Assembly: GCA_017302435.1 (NCBI GenBank)
Contig: JAFLDL010000004.1
Coordinates: 62,001 to 126,000 of the forward strand
DNA from: Candidatus Accumulibacter necessarius
Lineage (GTDB): Bacteria; Pseudomonadota; Gammaproteobacteria; Burkholderiales; Rhodocyclaceae
Length of the DNA stretch: 64,000 nucleotides
Direction: 5' to 3'
Under the pieces are notes generated by a model. It saw only the letters and a list, made by a program, of their open reading frames with translations. It was not told the DNA's origin and did not search any database. Below, piece by piece: positions 38,233-46,840 of this stretch; position 1 is the first letter of the stretch; the number at the start of each line of letters is the position of its first letter. The position numbers and the translations under genes are program-made.

Positions 38233-38511
38233 ATGAGCGACATCATCATTCGCCGCCAGCACGGCAAGAGTCTCTCCGAGGCACGCGCGTCGGCTGAACA
38301 CATGGCGTCGGAGTTGAACGAAGAGTTCGACCTCAGCTACCATTGGGACGGCGATGTCATGCGCTTCAAGCGACCCGGTGTCGCCGGCGATCTGTCGGTC
38401 GACGATCAGCAGGTTGCTCTCAATATTCGTCTTGGCTTCCTGCTGTTCGCGCTCAAGCCCACCATAGAACGTGAGATCCACAGGTTTTTCGACGAAAACT
38501 TCCCCACCTGA
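38233..38511 (+). CDS. Polyhydroxyalkanoic acid system protein (PHA granule region family)
   Basis: A 92-residue protein matching the small family tied to PHA synthesis loci. Visible blocks are MSDIIIRRQHGKSLSEARASAE, NEEFDLSYHWDGDVMRFKRPGV and LNIRLGFLLFALKPTIEREI. Its exact role is unknown. It lies 17 nt after rsgA and opens the storage-lipid region. Confidence 0.88.
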   Translation: MSDIIIRRQHGKSLSEARASAEHMASELNEEFDLSYHWDGDVMRFKRPGVAGDLSVDDQQVALNIRLGFLLFALKPTIEREIHRFFDENFPT

Positions 38512-38544
38512 AGAAAGCTGCCCGCAAAGCCGGCCGAACCGGCT

Positions 38545-38805
38545 TCAGCTCGCTTTCAACTTTTCGATTAGGGCAATGTACTGCTGCATTGCCTCGGCAG
38601 CAGGTGTCCCCTTGATTGCTGCCCAGGCGTCGTATTTGGCGCGACCAACCATATCGGTAAAACCAGGGCGCCGGCCGTCGACGTCGCCGTCGCTGGCCTG
38701 CTTGTAAAGCGCATAGAGTTTTAGCAAAGTGGCGTTGTCCGGACGCTCGGGGAGTCTCTTGGAACTGGCAACAGCGGCCTCGAACTGGGCTTGCAGGTCA
38801 CTCAC
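38545..38805 (-). CDS. Acyl-CoA-binding protein
   Basis: An 86-residue ACBP. Conserved residues appear in LLKLYALYKQASDGDV, RPGFTDMVGRAKYDAWAAIKG and AMQQYIALIEKL, the four-helix acyl-CoA pocket. It buffers and delivers long-chain acyl-CoA. The start is GTG 38805 with AGAGGA upstream; the longer minus frame to 40152 is antisense to the acyltransferase and not coding. It is divergent from the WS/DGAT gene, which uses the same acyl-CoA substrates. Confidence 0.92.
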   Translation of the reverse strand: MSDLQAQFEAAVASSKRLPERPDNATLLKLYALYKQASDGDVDGRRPGFTDMVGRAKYDAWAAIKGTPAAEAMQQYIALIEKLKAS

Positions 38806-38883
38806 GGTGGTTCCTCTGGTTGATGATCGTGTGAACAGGCTTGCTATTATATGGGCTTGCCATTTCCACCGGGAGCACACGCG

Positions 38884-40407
38884 ATGACTTCGCGCCAGAG
38901 AATTTCTCATGTCGACACTGCCTGGTTGCGCATGGACCGACCTGAAAACCTGATGCAGATCCTTGGTGTGATGGTTTTCAAGGGCCGCGTCGACGCCGAA
39001 CGGTTCAAGCACACAGTCGCTCGACGCATGCTGCGTTACGAACGCTTTCGGCAGATTGCGACGGAGGATTCCGATGCCTGGTGGTGGGTCGACGACTCCG
39101 ACTTCGACATCGATGCGCACGTGCGCCACTGGTTTCTCCCGGCGCCCTGCGGCAAGCATGAACTGCAGAAGTTTGTCGCCGAAATGGCCAGCACGCCACT
39201 CAATCCGGCACGGCCGCGCTGGGAATTCAACCTCGTTGACATGGCCGACGGCAATTCCGCACTGGTCGTTCGCATCCACCATGCAATTGGCGATGGCATT
39301 GCCCTGCTTGGCGTCATCCACTCGCTGACCGATGACCAGGCCGAGGCGCCGGAGGAGGGCGGCCCGCCGGCTGCATCGCCAGGCAGCAGCCGAACGCTTG
39401 GCCGCCTGGAAGACGAAGGCGACCAAGACGACGCTTTCTGGCGCCTGGTCCTGGAGCCTCTGACGGACATCGCGTCCGCCTCGATACGCGTCGGTGGCCA
39501 CCTCTGGGGACAATACCTTGGCCTGCGCAATGACCCGGCACGCCTTCGCGACTACGCCCGGGTGGCGAGTGCGGTTGCCCAGGAAGTCAGCCAGCTTGCC
39601 TTGATGCCCAACGACACGCCGACGCGCTACAAGGGCAAGCCTGGCACGGTCAAGCGCGTGGCCTGGTCGGAACCGCTCCTGCTGAGCGACATCAAGGCGG
39701 TCGGCAAGGCTCTCGGCTGCTCGGTCAACGACACCCTGCTCGCTTCGGTCGCCGGTGCCCTGCGCAGCTATCTGGTAGCCAAAGGTGATCATCTGGGCAC
39801 CGGTGCAATTCGCGCCATGGTACCGGTCAATCTGCGTGCCCCCGGGGACGTCGACGATCTCGGCAATCGCTTTGGCCTGGTCGCACTCGAACTGCCGATC
39901 GGCATCGAGAACCCGCTGGCCAGGCTGTACGCGACGCGGGCCCGGATGGCTGCGTTGAAGGGTTCGTATCAGGCGATGCTGACCTTCAGCATCCTTGGCG
40001 CTGCCGGCATGGCGCCAAAATTTGTCGAGGACCAGATTCTCAACCTGCTGACCAGCAAGACCACGGCGGTCATGACCAATGTCCCGGGTTTCCAGCAGCC
40101 CCGTTACTTCGCCGGCAGCGAGATCGACCAGCAGATGGTCTGGGTACCGCAAGCCGGCGACATCGGCATGGGCGTCAGCATCCTGTCCTACAATGGCAGA
40201 GTGCAGTTCGGGCTGATTACCGACCGGAACATGGTCGACGACCCCGAGCAGATCGTCAACCGATTGGCAGTTGAGTTCGACAAACTGCTCTGGCTGCTCC
40301 TGCTGGAGCCTTGGGACCGGCTAAGCGATCCTGACGCGGTAGCCGACGATCTTGCCGGCCAGCCGCCTCCCCGCGCAGCGAAGCGCCGCATGACTGGCGC
40401 ACCCTGA
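38884..40407 (+). CDS. Wax ester synthase / diacylglycerol acyltransferase (WS/DGAT)
   Basis: A 507-residue bifunctional O-acyltransferase. The catalytic HHxxxDG motif is RIHHAIGDGIAL; the N-terminus SHVDTAWLRMDRPENLM and the block MVPVNLRAPGDVDDLGNRFG are typical, as is the late MTNVPGFQQPRYFAG. The enzyme joins acyl-CoA to fatty alcohols (wax esters) or diacylglycerol (triacylglycerol). ATG 38884 is the start. It is divergent from ACBP, and a fatty acyl-CoA reductase that would make the alcohol lies 4 kb downstream. Confidence 0.95.
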   Translation: MTSRQRISHVDTAWLRMDRPENLMQILGVMVFKGRVDAERFKHTVARRMLRYERFRQIATEDSDAWWWVDDSDFDIDAHVRHWFLPAPCGKHELQKFVAEMASTPLNPARPRWEFNLVDMADGNSALVVRIHHAIGDGIALLGVIHSLTDDQAEAPEEGGPPAASPGSSRTLGRLEDEGDQDDAFWRLVLEPLTDIASASIRVGGHLWGQYLGLRNDPARLRDYARVASAVAQEVSQLALMPNDTPTRYKGKPGTVKRVAWSEPLLLSDIKAVGKALGCSVNDTLLASVAGALRSYLVAKGDHLGTGAIRAMVPVNLRAPGDVDDLGNRFGLVALELPIGIENPLARLYATRARMAALKGSYQAMLTFSILGAAGMAPKFVEDQILNLLTSKTTAVMTNVPGFQQPRYFAGSEIDQQMVWVPQAGDIGMGVSILSYNGRVQFGLITDRNMVDDPEQIVNRLAVEFDKLLWLLLLEPWDRLSDPDAVADDLAGQPPPRAAKRRMTGAP

Positions 40408-40504
40408 GAGATTGCCACGGGCTGCGGCAATTCCCGTGAACACCTCAGCCGGGCCGTATCGCGCATCAATCCCAATGGCCCCTCGGCAGATGGAAAACCG
40501 CGAG

Positions 40505-41278
40505 TCAGTCGGCAAGTTCGGCCTTCGCCGCTTCGACGTCCAGACGTTCCATCGCATCCATCGGCTGGCAGCCTGCAGCTTCCTGATACAGCCGTTCGGC
40601 GTCCTTCAGCTTCGCCTTGCCGAACATCAGGACCAAGGCGTTGGCATACTCGATGCGGGCGATCGCAGAGTCGGGGATCAGTTCGAGCGCGGCTTCAAGC
40701 AGTTCCTTCCCGGTGTCCTTCTTTGCCCCGTAGGTAATTCCGCCAACCAGCGAGCCGACCTTGTCGATCACCTCTGCGTGATAGGCGCCAAGCGCGATGC
40801 GCGCGTCAGCGTGGCGAGGCTCAAGCGCCAGAGCCTGCGTCAGGCTGTGTTTGATCTTGCCGCCCATGCCCTCGGCGAGCGCCTTGACCACCGAAATGCT
40901 CTGGCTGTAGCGACCAAGCGCAAAGGCGTGGAGATACCAGGCATTCACATCGGCGGGCGTCTTTTCCTGCTGCTCCTCGCAGCGCTGCGCGACCTGCGTG
41001 AGCAAGCTGCGCTTGCGCTCGTCGTCAGTCTCGAGATAACCGGCGTAGATCGTCGCCGCCTTGTTGGCCACGTTGTAACCAGCCAAGCCGCAAGCCAGAC
41101 CAGTCGCGACCGCCTGGCCAAAGTCACCAGCGTGATAGCTTCGCCAGGCGTCCTGCACTTTTGGATCGTCGGGGAAGGGCTCGCAGTCGCCGCGATGCAG
41201 GCGTGCCCAGTTCTCTTGCAACGCCCCGCCGGCATAGTTGTATGCCTTGTCAGGATAGGGAAACTTTTTCCAGATCAT
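40505..41278 (-). CDS. TPR-like protein of unknown function
   Basis: A 257-residue helical protein beginning MIWKKFPYPDKAYNYAG. The C-terminal half shows tetratricopeptide-type repeats (TQALALEPRHADARIALGAYHAE and ELIPDSAIARIEYANALVLMFG). No signal peptide or enzyme motif is seen. It follows the TetR gene by 47 nt on the same strand and converges on WS/DGAT. It could be a scaffold for the lipid locus, but that is a guess from position. Confidence 0.75.
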   Translation of the reverse strand: MIWKKFPYPDKAYNYAGGALQENWARLHRGDCEPFPDDPKVQDAWRSYHAGDFGQAVATGLACGLAGYNVANKAATIYAGYLETDDERKRSLLTQVAQRCEEQQEKTPADVNAWYLHAFALGRYSQSISVVKALAEGMGGKIKHSLTQALALEPRHADARIALGAYHAEVIDKVGSLVGGITYGAKKDTGKELLEAALELIPDSAIARIEYANALVLMFGKAKLKDAERLYQEAAGCQPMDAMERLDVEAAKAELAD

Positions 41279-41325
41279 TGCTTGTCCTCGCTCCAGGTTC
41301 GTGAAGAATGGCCTTGCCCACCAGG

Positions 41326-41973
41326 CTACGCCGGGAGGTACTCCTGCGACAGCCTTTCGAGCAGGCCTCTCGATTCGCCCAACAGAAACGGCGAAACCAT
41401 CGCCATCACCTGATACACGCCGCGGCCAATGCGACCACTCTCGACCTTGCCGCGTGGGTCGCACGCATACTCGAAGGACAGCCAGTAGCTCGCGAGCACG
41501 GTCATGTTCGTCGCCAAGGCACGCAGCTCCTGAGTGCTGGCGCGCATCGCACCTGCCAGGACCAGCCCGTCGCACAAGGTGGTCGCCGTCCGCACCTTGT
41601 GCGCCAGTATCTGCCTGAAATGAATCTCCAGAACACGATTGCGGGTCAACAGATCATTCAGGTCGCGATAAAAGAAACGATACTTCCAGATCTGTTCGAA
41701 CAGGAGATGCAGGAACAGCCAGATATCCTCGACGTTGGCTGGCCGTCTGGTCGGCGCGGCAAGGGTTTCCTCGATCTCCCGTTCGAAGACGGCAAAGATT
41801 GATTCGAGGATTTCGTCCTTGTTATGGAAATGATAATAAAGGTTACCGGGACTGATGTTCATCTCGTCCGCAATGACCGTGGTCGTCACATTCGGCTCAC
41901 CGAAGTCATTGAACAGGCGCAGGCTCGTTTCGAGAATGCGTTCGCGCGTACGCCGCTTCGGCTTCTTGTCCAT
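41326..41973 (-). CDS. TetR/AcrR family transcriptional regulator
   Basis: A 215-residue regulator. The N-terminal HTH contains TRERILETSLRLFNDFGE and NISPGNLYYHFHNKDEILE. The C-terminal ligand domain resembles regulators of fatty-acid metabolism (EDIWLFLHLLFEQIWKYRFFYRDLNDLL). ATG 41973 (MDKKPKRRTRE) is chosen. Its place between the lipase and TPR genes makes it the likely controller of the storage-lipid locus, perhaps sensing an acyl-CoA. Confidence 0.92.
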   Translation of the reverse strand: MDKKPKRRTRERILETSLRLFNDFGEPNVTTTVIADEMNISPGNLYYHFHNKDEILESIFAVFEREIEETLAAPTRRPANVEDIWLFLHLLFEQIWKYRFFYRDLNDLLTRNRVLEIHFRQILAHKVRTATTLCDGLVLAGAMRASTQELRALATNMTVLASYWLSFEYACDPRGKVESGRIGRGVYQVMAMVSPFLLGESRGLLERLSQEYLPA

Positions 41974-42083
41974 CCACTGCCCGTCCTGATCTGTCAGCAA
42001 CGGCCAGCATAGCACTCCGTGCCAGCCCAGGGAATCCTCGCAGCCGTGATCTGCAAAGCCCAAGCCCGGCGAGCACGGCAGGA

Positions 42084-43301
42084 TCAGGCTTTCTGTGCTT
42101 CCAGCCAGACTTCGAGATCGCGCAACGAAGCGTCAAGCGCGCTGGCGCTGGTCGCCAGATCCGGACGGCGCTTGTGTGACAGCAACGAACGACTGTGGTC
42201 CTTGAGTACACCGAGATTCAATTCAATACCGTGACGAGCGAAGATCGGCCTCAACTCATGGCGCCGCCGGTAGAGATCGCTGCGGGTGCGTTGATAGGCA
42301 TGCTCGCATAAACGACTGCGGCCCCGATAGCTGAACACATTGGTAAAGAACATGTCCGCATCATCACGCGTCGGCTCGAACAGGACCACGTCCCTCCCCT
42401 GAAACTCGTGCCGATAGCGATCCATGCCGGTGCGCATCCGCGAGTGGATGATGGCCCGGAAAGTTTGCGCCAGGACGACCGGCAAACCGCCATCAACCAG
42501 ATGCTCGGGAGCCGGTGTCCGGTTCCCGTGCAGCGGCCGTTTGGCTGCCAGGCGTGAATCAAAGGGCACCAGCGGGTTGATGCAGATCAGCAACTCGGCG
42601 CCCTGCTGCAGCGCAACCGAAGCATGCAGTGTCTTGATCAGAGCGCCATCGACGAAATACCGCTCGCCGATCCGGACCGGTGGAAACAGGCCCGGCAAGG
42701 CAGCACTGGCCTGCACGGCGACAGAGATGGGCACCTCATCATGCCCCTCGGAGCCGAAGGCGACCGACTCTCCGGTGTCGAGATCGGTTGCTACGATGAA
42801 CAGCCGATGCTTGAGCTGGCGAAAATCGTTGCTCCGCCCGCCGGTCGAAAAGAGTCTTCGCAGCAGTTGGTCAATTCCTGAACTGTTGAAAAGCCCGGCG
42901 GGAATCGCATGACTGAGACCCTGGAACGCCTCGACCAGACGAAGATGCCAGGGATCCGAAAGGTACTGGCGCAAGGACGACCAGAACAACACTGGCACGG
43001 CAAGCGCACGCCGCAGGTATTCGCCGAAAGCCGGACGCAGAAGCATCTCGGGGTCAAATACCTCGTCGGTATCGTTTTCCACCAGCATGCGGGCCAACTT
43101 GGCAGGCCCCAGGCCGTTGGCGACGGCAGCCGATATGAAGGCACCCGAACTGACCCCGACGTAGATGTCAAAGCCGGTAAAGTCCAAACCATCGAGAGCC
43201 TCGGCCAATGCGGCCATCGCACCGACCTCGTAAATACCACCCACCGGACCACCCCCGGCGAGCGCCAGCCCGATCCTCGCACGCTTCCTTGCAGCAACCA
43301 T
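42084..43301 (-). CDS. Patatin-like phospholipase family protein
   Basis: A 405-residue patatin-fold hydrolase. The oxyanion motif is LALAGGGPVGGIYEVGAMAAL, the nucleophile serine is in GVSSGAFISA, and the Asp of the dyad is in YFVDGAL. Such enzymes hydrolyse phospholipids, neutral lipids or, in some granule proteins, PHA. ATG 43301 is the start. It is followed by the TetR gene and preceded by a phasin, so lipid or granule mobilisation is plausible. Confidence 0.92.
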   Translation of the reverse strand: MVAARKRARIGLALAGGGPVGGIYEVGAMAALAEALDGLDFTGFDIYVGVSSGAFISAAVANGLGPAKLARMLVENDTDEVFDPEMLLRPAFGEYLRRALAVPVLFWSSLRQYLSDPWHLRLVEAFQGLSHAIPAGLFNSSGIDQLLRRLFSTGGRSNDFRQLKHRLFIVATDLDTGESVAFGSEGHDEVPISVAVQASAALPGLFPPVRIGERYFVDGALIKTLHASVALQQGAELLICINPLVPFDSRLAAKRPLHGNRTPAPEHLVDGGLPVVLAQTFRAIIHSRMRTGMDRYRHEFQGRDVVLFEPTRDDADMFFTNVFSYRGRSRLCEHAYQRTRSDLYRRRHELRPIFARHGIELNLGVLKDHSRSLLSHKRRPDLATSASALDASLRDLEVWLEAQKA

Positions 43302-43445
43302 GGACCGCCATCCTTTCTCCTGGGGATACACCGCCTGCGGCAACATCCGACGCCGCTTTCCTGTGACTCGCTGTCAGCAGATCAAGCTCAAGACGACAGC
43401 GGACAAGCGCCGCCTGTCAACCGCAATCGCCTGCCTCAGCCAGCT

Positions 43446-43471
43446 GAGGCCCTCCCCTGGGGGAGGGCCTC
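43446..43471. repeat. 26-bp perfect inverted repeat between phasin and patatin genes
   Basis: GAGGCCCTCCCC, a TG spacer and GGGGAGGGCCTC: 12-bp perfect arms with a 2-nt centre. No U-tract follows on either strand. It could be a cruciform/protein site or an mRNA hairpin that reduces read-through from the phasin gene. Confidence 0.7.
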
Positions 43472-43543
43472 GCACACTCTGCAACCCTGGTTGAGGGCCT
43501 GGTCCAGGCACCGATGCCGGGTTGCACCAAACCGCTGAGGAAC

Positions 43544-44113
43544 CTACTCGCTTGGCTGTGGAATGGTATTCAGCACATCAGCCGGAGTCACCGGCGGGAC
43601 CGGCTTGGCGGCAGCGGCTTTGGCCGCAGGCCGGCGAGTAGCCGGTCTGGCGGCAGCCGGTTTGGCGGCCGCTGGCTCAGCCGCGGTGGCCGCTTCTTTC
43701 ACGACCGGCTTGGCGACGATCTTGGGAGCAGTTTTCCCCTCGGTCAGGGCCTGCACGGCGGCACTCAACTCGACGACGCGCTTGGACAGGCGATCAATAT
43801 CCTGCTTGCTCGGTACACCCAGACTTCCAAGGGCGCGCGCAACACGATCCTCGAACACCTGCTCCAGGCGATCCCAGGTCCCCGCGGCTTTACCTGCCAC
43901 CTGAGCAATCCGCTCGTCGGTCATCTTGCGGGTTTTCGACTGGATGCTCTCGCCTTCCTTGACCAAGGCATCGAACACCTTGCCGCCTTCCTCCTGGGCC
44001 TTTGCAAAAGCGCCGAGCCCGGCAAGCCAGATCTGCTGGGCAGATTCCTTGACTGTCGACGCCAACTGGTTCTCGCTCACGCCACCAGCCAATTCTCTGA
44101 GTTTCTTGCCCAT
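43544..44113 (-). CDS. Phasin family (PHA granule-associated) protein
   Basis: A 189-residue protein. The N-terminal phasin domain (QIWLAGLGAFAKAQEEGGKVFDALVKEG) is followed by a coiled-coil (DRLSKRVVELSAAVQAL) and a C-terminal Ala/Pro/Lys/Arg-rich tail like that of PhaF/histone-H1-like phasins, which can bind DNA. The ATG at 44113 has AAGGAG at good distance. It coats storage granules and is divergent from the acyl-CoA reductase gene. Confidence 0.9.
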   Translation of the reverse strand: MGKKLRELAGGVSENQLASTVKESAQQIWLAGLGAFAKAQEEGGKVFDALVKEGESIQSKTRKMTDERIAQVAGKAAGTWDRLEQVFEDRVARALGSLGVPSKQDIDRLSKRVVELSAAVQALTEGKTAPKIVAKPVVKEAATAAEPAAAKPAAARPATRRPAAKAAAAKPVPPVTPADVLNTIPQPSE

Positions 44114-44161
44114 TTCCATCTCCTTCAACGTAGTCACAAAAAAGGTCAACAAGTTTTTTGC

Positions 44162-44190
44162 TTGCCCTAAGAAGCCAGTGTAGTGACAAT
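44162..44190 (+). promoter_or_regulatory. Candidate promoter of the fatty acyl-CoA reductase gene
   Basis: TTGCCC, an exact 17-nt spacer and GACAAT; about 84 nt upstream of the ATG. Two TCTAGA palindromes (44192-44197 and 44228-44233) lie just downstream in the leader and might be regulatory. Confidence 0.5.
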
Positions 44191-44273
44191 ATCTAGAGGA
44201 CGCACACTAAAGACCCGGGCAACGGTCTCTAGACGACGGCAGTCCTGCAAACAAGGACCACGGGAGAGAACAA

Positions 44274-46259
44274 ATGAATTACTTCGTTACCGGCGCTACG
44301 GGTTTCATCGGCAAGCGGCTTGTCGCCAAACTGTTGGCAAGGCCCGAAGCGACCGTCTATTTCTTGACACGCGCAGTTGAGCAGTCCCACCTGCAGGATC
44401 TGTACGAGTACTGGGGTTGTGAAGCCAGCCGCGCCATCCCGATCGTCGGCGACCTCACGCAGGCTGAACTGGGCGTTTCAAAAGCAGACATCCGCAAGCT
44501 GAAGGGCAAGATCGAGCACTTCTTTCACCTCGCCGCAATCTATGACCTCAAGGCGAGCGCCGAAGACCAGCAGCGTGCCAACGTCGACGGCACGCGCAAT
44601 ACCGTGCGGCTGGCCGAGGAAATCGGTGCCGGACATTTCCACCTGGTCAGTTCAATTGCTTCTGCCGGCCTCTTCGAAGGACTGTTTCGTGAAGACATGT
44701 TCGACGAAGCGGAAAACCTCGACAACCCCTACTTCCGAACCAAGCATGATTCCGAGGGCATCGTCCGCAAGGAGTGCAGGATTCCCTGGCGCATCTTCCG
44801 CCCGGCGATCGTTGTCGGCGACTCGCGCACCGGCGAAATGGACAAGATCGACGGCCCCTACTACTTCTTCAAGCTGATCCAGAAAATGCGCCGGATGTTC
44901 CCCTCCTGGATGCCGACGATCGGCATTGAAGGCGGGCGAATCAACGTTGTCCCGGTCGACTTCGTCGTCGCCGCCATGGACCATATTGCGCACCTCGAGA
45001 ACGAGGACGGTAACTGCTTCCACCTGACCGATCCGACACCGATGCGCGTCGGCGATCTGCTCAACACCTTCGCGCGTGCGGCGCACGCGCCCGAAATGGC
45101 GTTGCGCATCAACGCCGCCCTGCTCGGTTTCATTCCGCGCTCGATGCGCAAGGCGATGTTCGCCCTGACGCCGGTTCGCCGCATCCGCAGCGCCGTGATG
45201 AAGGATCTTGGCCTGCCCGACGACATCCTCGACTTCGTCAACTACCCGACCCGCTTCGACTGCCGGGAGACGCAGCGCGCCCTCAAAGGCAGCGGCATCG
45301 CGGTGCCCCCGCTCGACAGCTACGCCTGGCGCCTGTGGGATTACTGGGAACGTCACCTCGACCCCGATCTGTTCATCGATCGCACCCTGCGCGGCCAGGT
45401 CGAAGGCAAGGTCGTACTGGTCACCGGCGGCTCCTCCGGTATCGGCAAGGCCACTATTCGCAAGCTGGCCGAGGCCGGAGCAATTGCCGTCACCATCGCT
45501 CGCGATGCGCAGGCGCTGGAAGCAGTCCGCAAGGAATTCGAGTCAGCCGGCCTGCGCCTGATCACGCACGCCGTCGACGTGGCCGACACACAGCAGTGCG
45601 AAGCCTTCGTCAAGTTCATGAACGAAGAGCATGGCGGTGTGGACATCCTGGTCAACAACGCCGGTCGCTCGATTCGCCGCGGCATCGAAAACTCCTTCGA
45701 TCGCTTCCACGACTTCGAGCGGACGATGGAAGTCAACTATTTCGGTGCGCTGCGGCTGACGATGGGCTTCCTGCCGGCCATGATTGCCAAGCGCAAGGGG
45801 CACGTGATCAATATCTCGTCAATCGGCGTCCTGACCAATGCGCCGCGCTTCTCGGCCTACGTCGCCTCAAAGGCGGCGATGGACGCCTGGGCACGCTGCG
45901 CCGCGTCGGAGTTTGCCGACCGCGGCATCGAATTCACGACCATCAACATGCCGCTGGTGAAGACCCCGATGATCGCGCCGACCAAGCTTTACGATCAGGT
46001 GCCGACGCTGTCCCCGGAAGATGCGGCCGATCTGGTGGTCGAGGCGATCATCCACAAGCCGGTACGGATCGCCACGCGACTGGGCATTTTCGGCGCCCTG
46101 CTGCACTCGGTGACGCCAAAGGTTGCCCAGATAACGATGAATACCTCTTTCCGGATGTTCCCCGACTCCAGTGCCGCGGCGCACAAGCAGCAGGAGCCAG
46201 CCCAGCAAACGGCTGACCAGGTTGCCTTCTCGCAGATGATGCGCGGGATTCATTTCTGA
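44274..46259 (+). CDS. Two-domain NADPH-dependent fatty acyl-CoA reductase (alcohol-forming, Marinobacter type)
   Basis: A 661-residue fusion, the length of the Marinobacter acyl-CoA reductase I remember. The N-terminal extended SDR domain has MNYFVTGATGFIGKRLVAKLL and the YxxxK in NPYFRTKHDSEGIVRKE; a block GIEGGRINVVPVDFVVAAMDHI follows. The C-terminal classical SDR domain starts at about residue 375 with VVLVTGGSSGIGKATI, NNAGRSIRRGIENSFDRFHDFERTM, and ISSIGV with YVASKAA. Known homologues reduce acyl-CoA or fatty aldehyde to fatty alcohol, the partner substrate of WS/DGAT. Start ATG 44274 has GGGAGAG upstream. Confidence 0.92.
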   Translation: MNYFVTGATGFIGKRLVAKLLARPEATVYFLTRAVEQSHLQDLYEYWGCEASRAIPIVGDLTQAELGVSKADIRKLKGKIEHFFHLAAIYDLKASAEDQQRANVDGTRNTVRLAEEIGAGHFHLVSSIASAGLFEGLFREDMFDEAENLDNPYFRTKHDSEGIVRKECRIPWRIFRPAIVVGDSRTGEMDKIDGPYYFFKLIQKMRRMFPSWMPTIGIEGGRINVVPVDFVVAAMDHIAHLENEDGNCFHLTDPTPMRVGDLLNTFARAAHAPEMALRINAALLGFIPRSMRKAMFALTPVRRIRSAVMKDLGLPDDILDFVNYPTRFDCRETQRALKGSGIAVPPLDSYAWRLWDYWERHLDPDLFIDRTLRGQVEGKVVLVTGGSSGIGKATIRKLAEAGAIAVTIARDAQALEAVRKEFESAGLRLITHAVDVADTQQCEAFVKFMNEEHGGVDILVNNAGRSIRRGIENSFDRFHDFERTMEVNYFGALRLTMGFLPAMIAKRKGHVINISSIGVLTNAPRFSAYVASKAAMDAWARCAASEFADRGIEFTTINMPLVKTPMIAPTKLYDQVPTLSPEDAADLVVEAIIHKPVRIATRLGIFGALLHSVTPKVAQITMNTSFRMFPDSSAAAHKQQEPAQQTADQVAFSQMMRGIHF

Positions 46260-46376
46260 CCTCCCGGTGGGACCCCTGGGAGCGACCGGATAGCAGGCAC
46301 ACCAGCACATTGCAGATCGGGCCGCTCCGCCGGTCCGGATGATAACGCCGCTTTACCCTTTTCCGCGCCACTACTC

Positions 46377-46796
46377 ATGACCACAGCCACCGCAAGCCCC
46401 GTGCCGGCCCACAACGCCCGCCAACTCCTGAAGGAGCTGCAGGAGGCCTTTCCGGTCTTCCGTGACTGCCTGCCACTGGCCATCGGCATTGACAAGCAAC
46501 TCTTGGGCCGGCTGCCCGGCGTCGATCGCAAGGCTCTGCGTATCGCACTGGGGATGCATACGCACTCGCTGCGTTACCTGAAAGCGATGACCTGCGCAAC
46601 TGTACGCCTCGATCTCGATGGCCAGGAGACCGACGAAATCCCCGCAGAGCACCGCAAGCATGCGTCAGAACTGATCCAGGAACGGATCCGGAAGCAGGCG
46701 GAACAACGCAAGGCACAGCGCGAAGCCGAGGTGCTGGCCCGCCAACGCGCCGAGAAGCTCGACCAGCTGGTCGAAAAGTTTGGCCGTAGCCGCTGA
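46377..46796 (+). CDS. ProQ/FinO-domain RNA chaperone
   Basis: A 139-residue protein. The FinO/ProQ core is seen in LLKELQEAFPVFRDCLPLAIGI and RKALRIALGMHTHSLRYLKAM, followed by a basic coiled-coil tail. Proteins of this family bind structured RNA and stabilise sRNAs. The tail replaces the ProQ C-terminal Tudor domain, giving a minimal form. It stands alone between the reductase and an unknown gene. Confidence 0.9.
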   Translation: MTTATASPVPAHNARQLLKELQEAFPVFRDCLPLAIGIDKQLLGRLPGVDRKALRIALGMHTHSLRYLKAMTCATVRLDLDGQETDEIPAEHRKHASELIQERIRKQAEQRKAQREAEVLARQRAEKLDQLVEKFGRSR

Positions 46797-46840
46797 GCGG
46801 CCAGCCGGTCACAGAACGCCACTCTGCCCGGCAAGAACGC

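Noticed and set aside
38806-40152. N-terminal extension of the acyl-CoA-binding protein frame to 535 codons on the minus strand
   Set aside because: The extension is antisense to the WS/DGAT gene; GTG 38805 with a ribosome-binding site gives a normal ACBP length.
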